Below are positions 6,690 to 15,196 of a stretch of DNA of 27,685 nucleotides, piece by piece; position 1 is the first letter of the stretch, and every line of letters begins with the position of its first letter. Under the pieces are notes generated by a model, which ran no database searches, was not told where the DNA came from, and saw nothing but the letters and a program-made list of their open reading frames with translations. Location: assembly GCA_030689795.1 (NCBI GenBank), contig JAUYEO010000329.1:1-27685 (forward strand). The letters are read 5' to 3'. The stretch is from Desulfobacterales bacterium. GTDB lineage: Bacteria; Desulfobacterota; Desulfobacteria; Desulfobacterales; RPRI01. A program made the position numbers and the translations under genes.

Positions 6690-7916
6690 TTATAGTTCGC
6701 CTATCCTGTTAACGATTGCAACTGCAAACTCCGAGCATCTTACCTCTTTAGCGCCTTTTATCTGGCGCGCAAGGTCATAAGTTACAATGCCGTCCTTAAT
6801 AGTTGACTGCAATCCCACCCTTATCAATCCGGATGCCTCCTTCCATCCCATGTAGTCGAGCATCATGGCGCCTGATAAAAGAAGCGAACCGGGATTCACC
6901 ATGTCTTTCCCTGCATACTTTGGCGCGGTTCCGTGGGTGGCTTCAAAAACAGCGCAGGCATCTCCGATATTGGCGCCCGGCGCCATGCCAAGTCCCCCGA
7001 CCTGGGCAGCGATAGCATCGGAAAGATAGTCGCCGTTTAAGTTCGGAGTAGCAATTACCCGGTATTCTTCGGGACGGAGAAGGACCTGCTGAAAAAGCAT
7101 GTCGGCAATCCGGTCCTTTATTACTATTTTGCCTTCAGGCCTCTCTCCTTTGTATTTATCAAAAAGCTCCTGCTCGGTTATTGTTTTATCTTTGAATTTT
7201 TCTTTTGCAACCTCGTAACCCCATTTTGAAAAAGCGCCTTCGGTGAATTTCATTATATTACCCTTGTGCATAAGGGTGACGCTTGGAATACCGTTTTCAA
7301 CAGCATATGCAATAGCGCTTGCCACAAGACGCTTGCTGTTTTTCTCGCTTATGGATTTTATTCCGATACCGGCATCTTTTGGAAGGTAAACACCCATGTT
7401 GTATTCAAGAAAGGATCTTATTTTATCCGCTCCCTCGCTTCCTGCTTCCCATTCTATTCCGGCATATACATCTTCCGTATTTTCCCGGAAAATTACCATA
7501 TCAACTTTCTCCGGGTTTTTCATAGGACTTGGAACGGATTCGATATACTTAACAGGGCGGACACATGAAAACAGATCGAGTTTCTGGCGCAAAGAGACAT
7601 TAACGCTTCTTATCCCTTTACCCACCGGCGTAGTCATCGGTCCTTTTATGGCAATAACATGCTCCTTTATCGACATTAACGTCTCTTCAGGAAGCCACTT
7701 GCCGGTCTTCGAAAAAGCTTTTTCACCGGCCAGTATCTCCAGCCATTTGATTCCCTTTTTACCTTTATAAGCTTTTGCAACGGCGCCGTCCATCACCAAT
7801 CTTGCCGCCTTCCATATATCAGGCCCGGTGCCGTCCCCCTCGATAAAAGGAATAACCGGGAAATCCGGAACATTCAGCGTACCATCATCATTAACAGTAA
7901 TTTTTACTCCGACCAT
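6690..7916 (-). CDS. icd: NADP-dependent isocitrate dehydrogenase
   Basis: Oxidises isocitrate to 2-oxoglutarate, or works in reverse in autotrophic sulfate reducers. The 408 residues match the E. coli-type enzyme along their length: [43 protein letters not shown] and [20 protein letters not shown]. Residues of the coenzyme site (Lys-Tyr in APKYAG, and Tyr and Arg four apart in VTYDLARQ) agree with NADP preference. The ATG has AAGGAGAGG upstream. It is first of a run icd-comF-rfaE2-pgeF-pyrK-selD on the minus strand. Confidence 0.96.
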   Translation of the reverse strand: MVGVKITVNDDGTLNVPDFPVIPFIEGDGTGPDIWKAARLVMDGAVAKAYKGKKGIKWLEILAGEKAFSKTGKWLPEETLMSIKEHVIAIKGPMTTPVGKGIRSVNVSLRQKLDLFSCVRPVKYIESVPSPMKNPEKVDMVIFRENTEDVYAGIEWEAGSEGADKIRSFLEYNMGVYLPKDAGIGIKSISEKNSKRLVASAIAYAVENGIPSVTLMHKGNIMKFTEGAFSKWGYEVAKEKFKDKTITEQELFDKYKGERPEGKIVIKDRIADMLFQQVLLRPEEYRVIATPNLNGDYLSDAIAAQVGGLGMAPGANIGDACAVFEATHGTAPKYAGKDMVNPGSLLLSGAMMLDYMGWKEASGLIRVGLQSTIKDGIVTYDLARQIKGAKEVRCSEFAVAIVNRIGEL

Positions 7917-7920
7917 TTAT

Positions 7921-8140
7921 GTTTTTCCTCTCCTTGACCTTTTTCTGGTTCGTACTTCGAGGTTCGGACATCGCATCTCGAATATCGAACATCGTACCTC
8001 GAACTTCGAATATTGAATTGCACTTTTTTTCATCGCCACCAAGGCACGAAGTCTCTAAGTATAATTTTTTTGTTTCTTTGCGCCTTTGTGGCTGATCTTT
8101 TCACTTGAACCCTTGACCCCTCGAATCCTCGACCCCTTTT
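7921..8140 (-). repeat. Word-like repeats between rlmB and icd
   Basis: On the coding strand, going from rlmB to icd: GGGGTCGAGGATTCGAGGGG, TCAAGGGTTCAAGTGAAAAG, CCACAAAGGCGCAAAGAAAC, CTTCGTGCCTTGGTGGCGATG, then a run of TTCGAAGTTCGAGGTACGAT-like words. It shows no gene. The CACAAAGG/CGTGCCTTGGTGG vocabulary resembles repeats found in spacers of many environmental genomes. Confidence 0.65.
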
Positions 8141-8881
8141 TCAATAATTACGCTGCCTGAGTACTTCATACATCACCACAGCTCCGGCAACTGAAGCGTT
8201 AAGAGAACTGATCCCCTTCTTCTGGGGAATCGAAACGAGAAAATCACAGTTTGATTTGACAAGAGGCCTTATCCCTTTTCCTTCTCCGCCTATTACCAGG
8301 GCAATCGGAGATCTGAAATCGCAATCATAGACCGGCATATCGGCCATAGCATCCAGGCCTGCAATCCAGAGTCCTTTATCCCTGATTTCTTTCAAGGCAT
8401 TTATCATGTTTGTTGTTTTGGACAAAGATATATGCTCAAGAGCGCCTGCCGATGCCTTCGAAACAGCGGGAGTGGGAGAAGCAGACCGGTCCTTTGTAAT
8501 CACGACCCCCCCTGCCCCGACGCATAACGCCGTTCTGACAAGAGCGCCAAGATTCTGCGGATCGACCATATTATCAAGCAATATCAGAAAATCCATGACG
8601 CCGGGCTTTATACTGTTTAAAATATCATCAAATGGAGTCAGGGGATATTCGCTTACCCTTGCCCCGATGCCCTGGTGAAGGGCCGAACCGGTCATTTGAT
8701 CCATTTGCACAGGCTTGACTGTTTTTACAGGTATTTTCCTCAGCGAAAGCAGGCCGGTTATATTTTTATAGCGTCCTGAATCCTTCTCCCTGACGATATA
8801 AACTTCAAAGAATTCTCTTCTGCCCGCCTTAAGAGCCTCAAAAACGGGGTGAACTCCGTATAGTATTTCAGTTTTCATCAT
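8141..8881 (-). CDS. rlmB: 23S rRNA (guanosine-2'-O-)-methyltransferase RlmB (TrmH family)
   Basis: SPOUT-class methyltransferase acting on 23S rRNA (G2251 in E. coli). It has the N-terminal substrate-binding domain (ILYGVHPVFEALKAGRREF), then NMVDPQNLGALVRTA, ALVIGGEGKGIRPL and the knot motif IPQKKGISSLNASVAGAVV. The frame is open to an ATG at 8899, but those first six codons (MSEVRI) lie inside TTCGAAGTACGA repeat words. Homologues start one or two residues before the ILYG motif, so I take the tandem ATG at 8876-8881. No clear ribosome binding site precedes either choice. Confidence 0.93.
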   Translation of the reverse strand: MMKTEILYGVHPVFEALKAGRREFFEVYIVREKDSGRYKNITGLLSLRKIPVKTVKPVQMDQMTGSALHQGIGARVSEYPLTPFDDILNSIKPGVMDFLILLDNMVDPQNLGALVRTALCVGAGGVVITKDRSASPTPAVSKASAGALEHISLSKTTNMINALKEIRDKGLWIAGLDAMADMPVYDCDFRSPIALVIGGEGKGIRPLVKSNCDFLVSIPQKKGISSLNASVAGAVVMYEVLRQRNY

Positions 8882-9055
8882 TATTCGTACTTCGGACATC
8901 GAACTTCGAATTTCGACTTTCGAAATTCCTCATTCCCTTTATGTCTCTGCCCCCTCTGCCGCTTTCTTTTCACTATTCACTATTCACTCTCCACTTTTTT
9001 AACTTTGTGCCTGTGCCTCTGACCCTTGACCGCTTGACCCCTCGAATCCTTTTGT
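8882..9055 (-). repeat. Word-like repeats between gmk and rlmB
   Basis: On the coding strand: GGATTCGAGGGGTCAAGCGG, TCAAGGGTCAGAGGCACAGG, GAGTGAATAGTGAATAGTG, GGCAGAGGGGGCAGAGACAT, then TTCGAAATTCGAAGTTCGATG leading into rlmB (each word is quoted only in part). The same three families occur in the same order as in the spacers at 3262-3446 and 7921-8140. Confidence 0.65.
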
Positions 9056-9679
9056 CTATTGCCTACCACCTTTCCGGTACATCTCAACTATCCCGGTAAG
9101 CTCCGCAACCGCTTTAAGAAGGTTGTCATTAATAATTACATGTTTGTAAATACTTCTTTGGAATATTTCCCTTTCTGCATTTATCATACGCCTTTCTATT
9201 CCCTCTCTGCTGTCTGCTCCTCTCGACTCCATTCGGAATCTGAGAATATCAAGGGAAGGCGGCATGATAAAAATCGAAATACTATCCGGATACCGTCCAA
9301 TAATCTGTTTGGTACCCTCAACATCAATATCAAGAAGTATGTCGTTTCCGGAAGCAATAGCTTTGTCTAAAAAAACGGCTAATGTTCCGTAATAATTCCC
9401 GTGAACTTTGGCCCATTCAGCCCATTTATCTTCAGCTATCTGTTTCTCAAAATATTCCTTTGATATGAAATGGTAATCGACACCATTTTTTTCGCCCTTG
9501 CGGGGCTCTCTTGTAGTGTAGGATATTGAATAGAGCATCCCATCAAAATGCTTCATCAAAGCATGGCAAAGAGTGGTTTTTCCTGCTCCTGACGGAGCGG
9601 AAATTATAAAGAGACGGCCTGTCTTCGATTCAGCCGTTTTATCATTCTTACCCGCTGTGATATCAGCATCGGAAGTCAT
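9056..9679 (-). CDS. gmk: Guanylate kinase
   Basis: Phosphorylates GMP to GDP with ATP. The 207 residues show the P-loop SAPSGAGKTT at 27-36, the GMP-binding YSISYTTREPRKGEKNGVDY, and DIDVEGTKQI. About 15 extra residues precede the usual family start, but no later ATG is available. It starts six bases after the remA stop and so is probably translationally coupled to it. The yicC-remA-gmk order is common in Firmicutes and Desulfobacterota. rpoZ, a frequent next gene, is absent; rlmB follows. Confidence 0.96.
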   Translation of the reverse strand: MTSDADITAGKNDKTAESKTGRLFIISAPSGAGKTTLCHALMKHFDGMLYSISYTTREPRKGEKNGVDYHFISKEYFEKQIAEDKWAEWAKVHGNYYGTLAVFLDKAIASGNDILLDIDVEGTKQIIGRYPDSISIFIMPPSLDILRFRMESRGADSREGIERRMINAEREIFQRSIYKHVIINDNLLKAVAELTGIVEMYRKGGRQ

Positions 9680-9685
9680 AGCGGC

Positions 9686-9940
9686 TTACTTCGATTCCTT
9701 TAGTGTAACATATCGCTGGGATATGGTTTCAGACTGTACGTATGAAAGAACTATGTGGTTACTGTCCATGACTATGATTGCTCTTGTCTTTCGACCGTGA
9801 GTTGCATCTACGAGGCGCTTTTCTTCTTTAGCATCATCCTTAAGACGCTTCATTGGAGCCGAATTTGGCGATATTATTGCAACAACACGCTCGGCAACGA
9901 CTGAACTGCCAAAACCAATATTCAACAGAGTCTGTTCCAT
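9686..9940 (-). CDS. remA: RemA/DUF370 family regulatory protein
   Basis: A small 84-residue protein with the family pattern [28 protein letters not shown] followed by [24 protein letters not shown]. In Bacillus RemA is a DNA-binding activator of extracellular matrix operons; the role in Gram-negative anaerobes is not known. The ATG has a strong GAGGGGTGG ribosome binding site. It sits between yicC and gmk, a widely conserved position. Confidence 0.93.
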   Translation of the reverse strand: MEQTLLNIGFGSSVVAERVVAIISPNSAPMKRLKDDAKEEKRLVDATHGRKTRAIIVMDSNHIVLSYVQSETISQRYVTLKESK

Positions 9941-9966
9941 TTTCCACCCCTCGACAGATAAATTAT

Positions 9967-10848
9967 TTATTCAATATTCTGCACCTGTTCCCTGATCTTC
10001 TCAATCTCCGACTTAACATCCACAATGGTATGAGATACAAGAGCCTTTTCGGTTTTTGATCCCATTGTATTGAACTCACGGTTCAGCTCCTGCAAAAGGA
10101 AATTAAGCTTTCTTCCGGCAGGCTCCCCTGAATTCATTATCATATTAAACTGGATGATATGGCTTTTTGCCCTTACTATTTCCTCCGAAATGTCGCATCT
10201 GTCAGCTAGGAATGCCGCTTCCTGGGCTATCCTCCCGGCATCCAACTCCACCATATCCCCGGCCAATAAAGATATCCGCTCCTTCAGGCGTTCCTTATAA
10301 TATAGAGGGAGATCGCGCGATTCATTTTCAATCCGGCTCAATGATTTTTCAATACTGCCAAACCGCGAGATAAAATCCCCGGCAATAAATTCACCTTCTT
10401 TTTTTCTCATTTCATCGAGCCGGCACATGGCTTCTTCCAGAGAATCCTCTATTAACGGCCATTCCGCCTCAACATCTTTAACAACACAGGCAGGCTTTAT
10501 AACCCCTTCGGCTCCGGATATAATATCAAGAGATATTCCGGAGTCGATTTTCAAAATGTTTTTAAGGCGCATAAGGGCATTATAGTACGCTGTCGCCTTC
10601 CCCTCATCTATTTCAAACTCCCGTACATTGTTGGCGCTATTTTTTATCTCGATCCTGATCTCAATACGGCCTCTTGATATTCTGTCGCTGATAAGTCTCT
10701 TGATCTTTTCTTCCAGTGAAAGATAATCATGGGGAATGCGCAGGTTAACATCAAGATTCTTGCTGTTATATGAGCGGATTTCCGTCACAACTTCAATATT
10801 TTCGCCTGTTTTTTCGGACCGGGCAAAGCCGGTCATGCTTTTTATCAT
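9967..10848 (-). CDS. yicC: YicC-family endoribonuclease
   Basis: A 293-residue YicC/YloC family protein; the E. coli member has been characterised as an endoribonuclease involved in RNA decay. It has the invariant start [12 protein letters not shown] and the C-terminal block [23 protein letters not shown], with [18 protein letters not shown] before it. The ATG overlaps the stop of the DUF4416 gene (ATGA), so the two are co-translated. It is followed after 26 bases by remA. Confidence 0.95.
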   Translation of the reverse strand: MIKSMTGFARSEKTGENIEVVTEIRSYNSKNLDVNLRIPHDYLSLEEKIKRLISDRISRGRIEIRIEIKNSANNVREFEIDEGKATAYYNALMRLKNILKIDSGISLDIISGAEGVIKPACVVKDVEAEWPLIEDSLEEAMCRLDEMRKKEGEFIAGDFISRFGSIEKSLSRIENESRDLPLYYKERLKERISLLAGDMVELDAGRIAQEAAFLADRCDISEEIVRAKSHIIQFNMIMNSGEPAGRKLNFLLQELNREFNTMGSKTEKALVSHTIVDVKSEIEKIREQVQNIE

Positions 10849-11381
10849 TTATCTTCTTTCCGTCTCAGATCGGCAATATATTTATCACGAACATTTTTAA
10901 GATAAGAGAGCATGCTCTCATCGGCATAATCAGGGTATGTCCAGGGCAATTTTTTAAATCCGCCTTCCTGGTAGATAAGAGTCAAATCGGCATATATATT
11001 GTTTCCAATATATATTCTGTGAGTGTAATTTTTGCCCGTTGCAAGAACAAAACGCTCACACAGCATGTATCCCGGATCTATATTTACAGCTCTTTTCCCG
11101 TTTCCTGAGTATCTCAATTCAATATCATTAGTAAAAATCTTTATTTGCGACAGATCCTGCTGATCTATAAGGGTTTTGAAAGCAAACATCCTCCTGAAAA
11201 GAGGTGAACCCATTTCAGGTTCATAATAAGGTGTATAATCAAATGCAAACCACCGGCTGATAATATCAACCGGGCCGAATCTTCCGGCAAGTTCATCCGC
11301 AAGCTGTTCAATGAGCCCTTTCTCCTTCAGGATAATCCCGGTCACAAGTTTTGCAGGCTTCGGCGCCCTCGGAGTGCTCAT
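10845..11381 (-). CDS. DUF4416 family protein
   Basis: A 178-residue conserved protein of unknown function, common in Desulfobacterota, Nitrospirota and relatives. Conserved patterns are KPAKLVTGII at the N-terminus, YYEPEMGSPLFRRMFAF, IKIFTNDIE, NIDPGYM, ATGKNYTHRIYIG and PWTYPDYAD. It has no signal peptide or membrane helix. It starts 11 bases after the Trm112-like gene and overlaps yicC by four bases, so the four genes down to gmk appear to form one operon. No function is proposed. Confidence 0.88.
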   Translation of the reverse strand: MSTPRAPKPAKLVTGIILKEKGLIEQLADELAGRFGPVDIISRWFAFDYTPYYEPEMGSPLFRRMFAFKTLIDQQDLSQIKIFTNDIELRYSGNGKRAVNIDPGYMLCERFVLATGKNYTHRIYIGNNIYADLTLIYQEGGFKKLPWTYPDYADESMLSYLKNVRDKYIADLRRKEDK

Positions 11382-11392
11382 GAATTTCTCTG

Positions 11393-11560
11393 CTATAACG
11401 GCTTAGCTTCATCTATCAACATGATTGGAATATCATCCCGTATTTCATACATGAGCCTGCACTTGTCACATATAAGCCCGTCGTCTGTATTACTAAGGTA
11501 GATATCCCCTTTGCATTTCGGGCATGCAAGAATCTCGAGCAGTTCTTTGCTAATAGCCAT
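11393..11560 (-). CDS. Trm112 family small zinc-ribbon protein
   Basis: A 55-residue protein starting MAISKELLEILACPKCKG, with Cys13, Cys16, Cys31 and Cys34 in two CxxC pairs and the C-terminal IRDDIPIMLIDEA, the signature of the Trm112/YcaR (UPF0434) family. Eukaryotic Trm112 activates methyltransferases; bacterial members are mostly uncharacterised. The ATG has GGAG eight bases upstream. It is the first gene of the operon with DUF4416, yicC, remA and gmk. It contains TAAGCCGTTATAG at its 3' end. Confidence 0.9.
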   Translation of the reverse strand: MAISKELLEILACPKCKGDIYLSNTDDGLICDKCRLMYEIRDDIPIMLIDEAKPL

Positions 11561-11850
11561 GATTTTTCTCCGTAAAATTTATAATTTATATGATCGTCAT
11601 ATCTGACGGTTTTGTAATGATCTCATAAATCACTGTATTTAACCGAATCGGGCAATCATAAGAAACTCCGCTTCTAAAACGAAGGCTCTGTTTAATCTAT
11701 AGCAAATATGTATCGAGCTTGCAAAATTATTTGAAGATACCGGGCAAAATGAATTTTGCTTTTTATTGATTTCTAATTTATATCTTGAGAAAGAGATTCT
11801 GCATTAATAGAATGATAACAAATATTCAACATATTTTATAGGGTTACCTT
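11561..11850. promoter_or_regulatory. Divergent control region
   Basis: An AT-rich gap of 290 bases between the minus-strand Trm112 operon and the plus-strand kinase gene. It contains two perfect dyads: ATATGA-TCG-TCATAT at about 11589-11604, close to the minus-strand start, and GCAAAAT-GA-ATTTTGC at 11744-11759, upstream of the plus-strand promoter. It has none of the word-like repeats found in the codirectional spacers. The minus-strand promoter is not clear; a TATAAA-rich run near 11575-11590 may serve. Confidence 0.55.
11785..11813 (+). promoter_or_regulatory. Sigma70-type promoter for the WaaP-like kinase gene
   Basis: TTGAGA (11785-11790), a 17-base spacer, then TAGAAT (11808-11813), predicting transcription from about 11820, roughly 30 bases before the ATG at 11851. 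Both boxes match the consensus at four of six or better. Confidence 0.6.
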
Positions 11851-12684
11851 ATGATTGTTGTACCTGAAGAATGGGCAAAACGATGGAAAGGAGAGGATAT
11901 CTTTGACAGGCTTTTTGCACTTGAAGGAAAGATTTACCGCAATAAAGAAGGTCGTAAAACCATCCGTTTCACAATAAACGGCAGGAATTATTTCGGCAAG
12001 TTTCACAGCGGTATAGGTTGGAAAGATCTGTTTAAAAACCTTTTTCAGTTCCGGCTGCCTGTAATCGGAGCCCAAAATGAGTGGACGGCAATCAAGAAGC
12101 TCGAACAACTCGGGATAAAAACAATGCCCCTTGCCGGATATGGGAAAAGGGGAATAAATCCCGCAAAAATTCAGTCATTTGTAATTACGGAGGAATTGAC
12201 AAACACCGCAAGCTTGGAGGATTTCTGCCGGAACTGGCAAAAACTGCCGCCTTCTTACGCCCTTAAGAAATCCCTCATAACAAAAGTCGCCGAAACAGCA
12301 AGAATTCTCCACAAAAACGGCATGAACCACAGGGATCTTTACATCTGTCACTTCCTTCTTGATTTATCTTCAGGAATTGACCTGGTCGATAACAAAAACC
12401 CTGGGCTTCACCTTATTGACCTTCACCGTGTCCAATTCCGCCGCAAAACTCCTATGCGCTGGAAAGCAAAAGATATAGCAGCCCTTTATTTTTCGAGCAT
12501 GGATATCGGGCTGACAAACCGCGACCTTTTGCGATTTATCAGAGTTTACCGGAACACGGATATCAAATCCGCTCTGAACGAAAAAAGATTCTGGAGCAGG
12601 GTCGAAAAACGCGGCAAAGCTTTTTACAGTGAATTCAAAAGAAAGTACCCGGATACCGCTCTAAGCTTTGACAGAGAAAGCTGA
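11851..12684 (+). CDS. WaaP/RfaP-like lipopolysaccharide core heptose kinase
   Basis: A 277-residue kinase-fold protein of the Kdo/WaaP family, which phosphorylates inner-core heptose of LPS at the cytoplasmic face. The fold's landmarks are visible: Lys50 (FGKF), Glu77, the catalytic loop HRDLYICHFLLD at 160-171, LIDLHR with Asp190 in the metal-binding position, and the WaaP-typical KDIAALYFSSMDIGLTNRDLLRF. The ribosome binding site is weak (AGGGTT). It stands alone between its own promoter and that of the ahb operon. With rfaE2 at 5232 it points to a phosphorylated heptose core. The exact acceptor is not determined. Confidence 0.88.
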   Translation: MIVVPEEWAKRWKGEDIFDRLFALEGKIYRNKEGRKTIRFTINGRNYFGKFHSGIGWKDLFKNLFQFRLPVIGAQNEWTAIKKLEQLGIKTMPLAGYGKRGINPAKIQSFVITEELTNTASLEDFCRNWQKLPPSYALKKSLITKVAETARILHKNGMNHRDLYICHFLLDLSSGIDLVDNKNPGLHLIDLHRVQFRRKTPMRWKAKDIAALYFSSMDIGLTNRDLLRFIRVYRNTDIKSALNEKRFWSRVEKRGKAFYSEFKRKYPDTALSFDRES

Positions 12685-12697
12685 CGGCATCCCATGC

Positions 12698-12726
12698 TTG
12701 CTTTTTAACCTGCCCTTGATTATATT
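12698..12726 (+). promoter_or_regulatory. Sigma70-type promoter for ahbC-hemB-ahbD
   Basis: TTGCTT (12698-12703), a 17-base spacer, and TATATT (12721-12726), about 80 bases before the ahbC ATG. It is the only good promoter in the 123-base gap; the long leader of some 75 bases could carry regulation, but no known riboswitch is recognisable. Confidence 0.55.
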
Positions 12727-12807
12727 AAAACTTAATTTAGCTTTCATGGATTTTTACGGGATCATTAATTCTCCCCACTTGAAACAAGAAAGGTTCTAAT
12801 TCACAAA

Positions 12808-13992
12808 ATGATAGGAATATCAAAATTATATTGCGGCACGGTCGAGCCGTCGGATGCTCTTCGTTACAGTCGTTCCTCTTCACAGCTTCCATCTCACCTT
12901 CTGCAGTTTTCATCGGATAAAAAGCCTGTTGTCGTGTGGAATATCACAAGGCAATGCAACTTAAAATGCGTTCACTGTTACGCGCACGCGAAAAGCGTTC
13001 CTGTCGAGAACGAGCTTTCAACTTCAGACGGGATAAAACTTATAGATGACCTTGCCGGTTTCGGCGCGCCTGTTCTCCTCTTTTCAGGCGGAGAGCCGAT
13101 GATGAGAAAAGACCTGCCCGAACTCGCGGGTTATGCGGTAAAAAAGGGCATGCGAGCGGTTATTTCGACAAACGGAACCCTGATAACGGAGCAGGCAGCA
13201 AAAATGCTCAAAGATATAGGTCTTTCATATGTCGGGATAAGTCTGGACGGCATGGAAGAGATAAACGACCGTTTCAGGGGAGTCAAAGGCGCTTTCAACG
13301 ATGCCATAAACGGCATAAAAAACTGCAAGGCCGCTGGAATCAAGGTCGGATTGAGATTTACAGTCAATAAGTACAATTTCAAAGAAATACCGAAAATATT
13401 CAATCTCCTTGAAGATATGGAAATACCCCGTGTCTGTTTTTACCATCTTGTCTATGCGGGCCGAGGCTCAAAGCTCGTTGAAGAGGATCTGTCTCACAAT
13501 GAGACAAGAGAAGCGGTTGATACGATAATTGATCATACCAAAAGGCTCCATGATAATGGAAAGCAGAAAGAAGTTTTAACCGTTGATAACCATTCGGACG
13601 GGCCATACCTTTATTTAAGACTTTTGAAAGAAAATCCCGGAAGGGCCGGGGAAGTTCTGGAACTCTTGAAGATGAACGAAGGGAATAATTCGGGAAGAGG
13701 TATAGGATGCATAAGCTGGAACGGCGATGTGCATGCAGATCAGTTCTGGCGGCATTACAGTTTCGGAAATATAAAAGAACGCCCGTTTTCCGAAATATGG
13801 ACGGATCTGTCCAATCCTTTGATGAAAAAACTTAAAGAAAAAAAGAAGCATGTTACCGGCAGATGCGCGGGATGCCGGTGGATAGATATCTGCGCTGGAA
13901 ATTTCAGGGTTCGAGCCGAAGCGATCACGGGAGATGTGTGGGCGCCTGATCCTGCGTGTTACCTGACCGATGAGGAGATCAGTTACCAGTAA
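12808..13992 (+). CDS. ahbC: 12,18-didecarboxysiroheme deacetylase (radical SAM)
   Basis: Removes the acetate side chains of didecarboxysiroheme to give iron-coproporphyrin III in the siroheme-dependent heme pathway. The 394 residues begin MIGISKLYCGTVEPSDALRY, characteristic of AhbC. The radical SAM cluster ligands are Cys50, Cys54 and Cys57 (CNLKCVHC), followed by the SAM-binding FSGGEP. C-terminal cysteines (GCISW, RCAGCRWIDIC, PACYL) suggest a second iron-sulfur cluster of SPASM type. The last codons and the TAA stop (SYQ-stop) lie in the repeat word CAGTTACCAGTAATCAG. The ribosome binding site AGAAAGG is rather distant. hemB and ahbD follow. Confidence 0.93.
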   Translation: MIGISKLYCGTVEPSDALRYSRSSSQLPSHLLQFSSDKKPVVVWNITRQCNLKCVHCYAHAKSVPVENELSTSDGIKLIDDLAGFGAPVLLFSGGEPMMRKDLPELAGYAVKKGMRAVISTNGTLITEQAAKMLKDIGLSYVGISLDGMEEINDRFRGVKGAFNDAINGIKNCKAAGIKVGLRFTVNKYNFKEIPKIFNLLEDMEIPRVCFYHLVYAGRGSKLVEEDLSHNETREAVDTIIDHTKRLHDNGKQKEVLTVDNHSDGPYLYLRLLKENPGRAGEVLELLKMNEGNNSGRGIGCISWNGDVHADQFWRHYSFGNIKERPFSEIWTDLSNPLMKKLKEKKKHVTGRCAGCRWIDICAGNFRVRAEAITGDVWAPDPACYLTDEEISYQ

Positions 13993-14058
13993 TCAGTGAT
14001 CAGTAATCGGAAACAAAGAAGTTCGATGTTCGAAGTTCGAAAAGATAATTTTAAGACT
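13975..14058 (+). repeat. Word-like repeats between ahbC and hemB
   Basis: GATCAGTTACCAGTAATCAG, then TGATCAGTAATCGG, then GTTCGATGTTCGAAGTTCGA, reading with the plus-strand genes. The first 20 bases are the exact reverse complement of a stretch at about 4330-4350, where genes run on the minus strand. Confidence 0.65.
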
Positions 14059-14081
14059 ACAAACCATAAACGAGGATTTAT

Positions 14082-15059
14082 ATGCTGTTTCCAGACTACA
14101 GGCCGAGGCGCTTGAGACAAAATGAGGCTTTTCGCAGATTGATAAGGGAAACCGTACTGTCCGTCGACGATCTCATTCTTCCCCTTTTTGCAATAGGCGG
14201 CAGGGGAGTCAAAAATCCGATACAATCGATGCCGGGCCATTTTCAGCTTTCAATTGAAAACCTTGTTAAAACATGCAGGAAAGCATATGAGCTGGGAATA
14301 CCTGCCGTCATGCTTTTCGGAATACCGGATAAGAAGGATCCGCTAGGGACGAGCGCCTATTCAAAGGACGGCATCGTTCAAAAGGCTGTAAAAGCAATAA
14401 AAAACAAGCTGCCTGAGCTTGCAGTAATAACGGATGTCTGCCTTTGCCAGTACACCGACCACGGCCACTGCGGAATCGTGGACGGGCACACTGTGGACAA
14501 CGATTCTACTCTTGAGCTTCTGGCTAAAACCGCTCTTTCTCATGCAAAGGCCGGCGCAGACATGGTAGCGCCTTCCGATATGATGGACGGACGCGTAGCG
14601 GAGATCCGTAATATCCTTGATGAAAACAGCCTGAGCCATATCCCCATCATGTCATATTCGGCAAAATACTGCTCGGCCTATTACGGCCCTTTCAGGAGCG
14701 CCGCTGACTCGGCTCCCAAATTCGGAGACCGCAGAACATACCAGATGGATCCGGCAAACGGGCTTGAGGCCATACGGGAAGTCACGATGGATATAGAAGA
14801 AGGGGCCGACATAATAATGATAAAACCGGCTCTTCCTTATCTTGACATCATCTACCGAGTCCGTGAAGAGATCGATCTTCCTATAGCCGCATATAATGTA
14901 AGCGGCGAATTTTCGATGATAAAGGCCGCCGATAAGATGGGATGGATAGACGGGAAAAGGGTTATGATGGAGACTCTGACATCCATCAAAAGGGCCGGAG
15001 CCGATATGATACTTACCTATTTTGCAATCGAAGCGGCACAGGCAATTGGGGACGAGTAG
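14082..15059 (+). CDS. hemB: Delta-aminolevulinic acid dehydratase (porphobilinogen synthase)
   Basis: Joins two 5-aminolevulinate molecules into porphobilinogen, an early step shared by heme, siroheme and cobalamin synthesis. The 325 residues include the zinc-site cysteines 120, 122 and 130 ([14 protein letters not shown]), so the enzyme is the zinc-dependent type, and the two active-site lysines 195 ([14 protein letters not shown]) and 248 ([11 protein letters not shown]). The C-terminal [13 protein letters not shown] is also present. The ATG has GAGG about seven bases upstream. It sits between ahbC and ahbD, so early and late heme enzymes are co-transcribed. Confidence 0.97.
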   Translation: MLFPDYRPRRLRQNEAFRRLIRETVLSVDDLILPLFAIGGRGVKNPIQSMPGHFQLSIENLVKTCRKAYELGIPAVMLFGIPDKKDPLGTSAYSKDGIVQKAVKAIKNKLPELAVITDVCLCQYTDHGHCGIVDGHTVDNDSTLELLAKTALSHAKAGADMVAPSDMMDGRVAEIRNILDENSLSHIPIMSYSAKYCSAYYGPFRSAADSAPKFGDRRTYQMDPANGLEAIREVTMDIEEGADIIMIKPALPYLDIIYRVREEIDLPIAAYNVSGEFSMIKAADKMGWIDGKRVMMETLTSIKRAGADMILTYFAIEAAQAIGDE

Positions 15060-15196
15060 AAGTAGACAAAAACGATAAGAAGTTGGGAAATTTAGAAGTT
15101 AGGAAGATGGGAAGTTCGAAGTACGATGTACGATATTCGATGTACGAACAACGGATAACAGACCATGAACCATAAACCGGACACCGGAAACCAGAA
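15060..15196 (+). repeat. Word-like repeats between hemB and ahbD, running into ahbD
   Basis: After hemB come AGAAGTTGGGAAATTTAGAAG-like words, then AAGTTCGAAGTACGATGTAC, then ATTCGATGTACGAACAACGG, then ACCATGAACCATAAACCGG and ACACCGGAAACCAGAAACC. The last two words contain the ahbD start codon and its first dozen codons. Confidence 0.65.

Noticed and set aside
7921..9055. CRISPR array in the repeat-rich spacers
   Set aside because: The repeats are 7-9 bases, degenerate and contiguous, without a constant repeat separated by unique spacers, and no cas genes are near.
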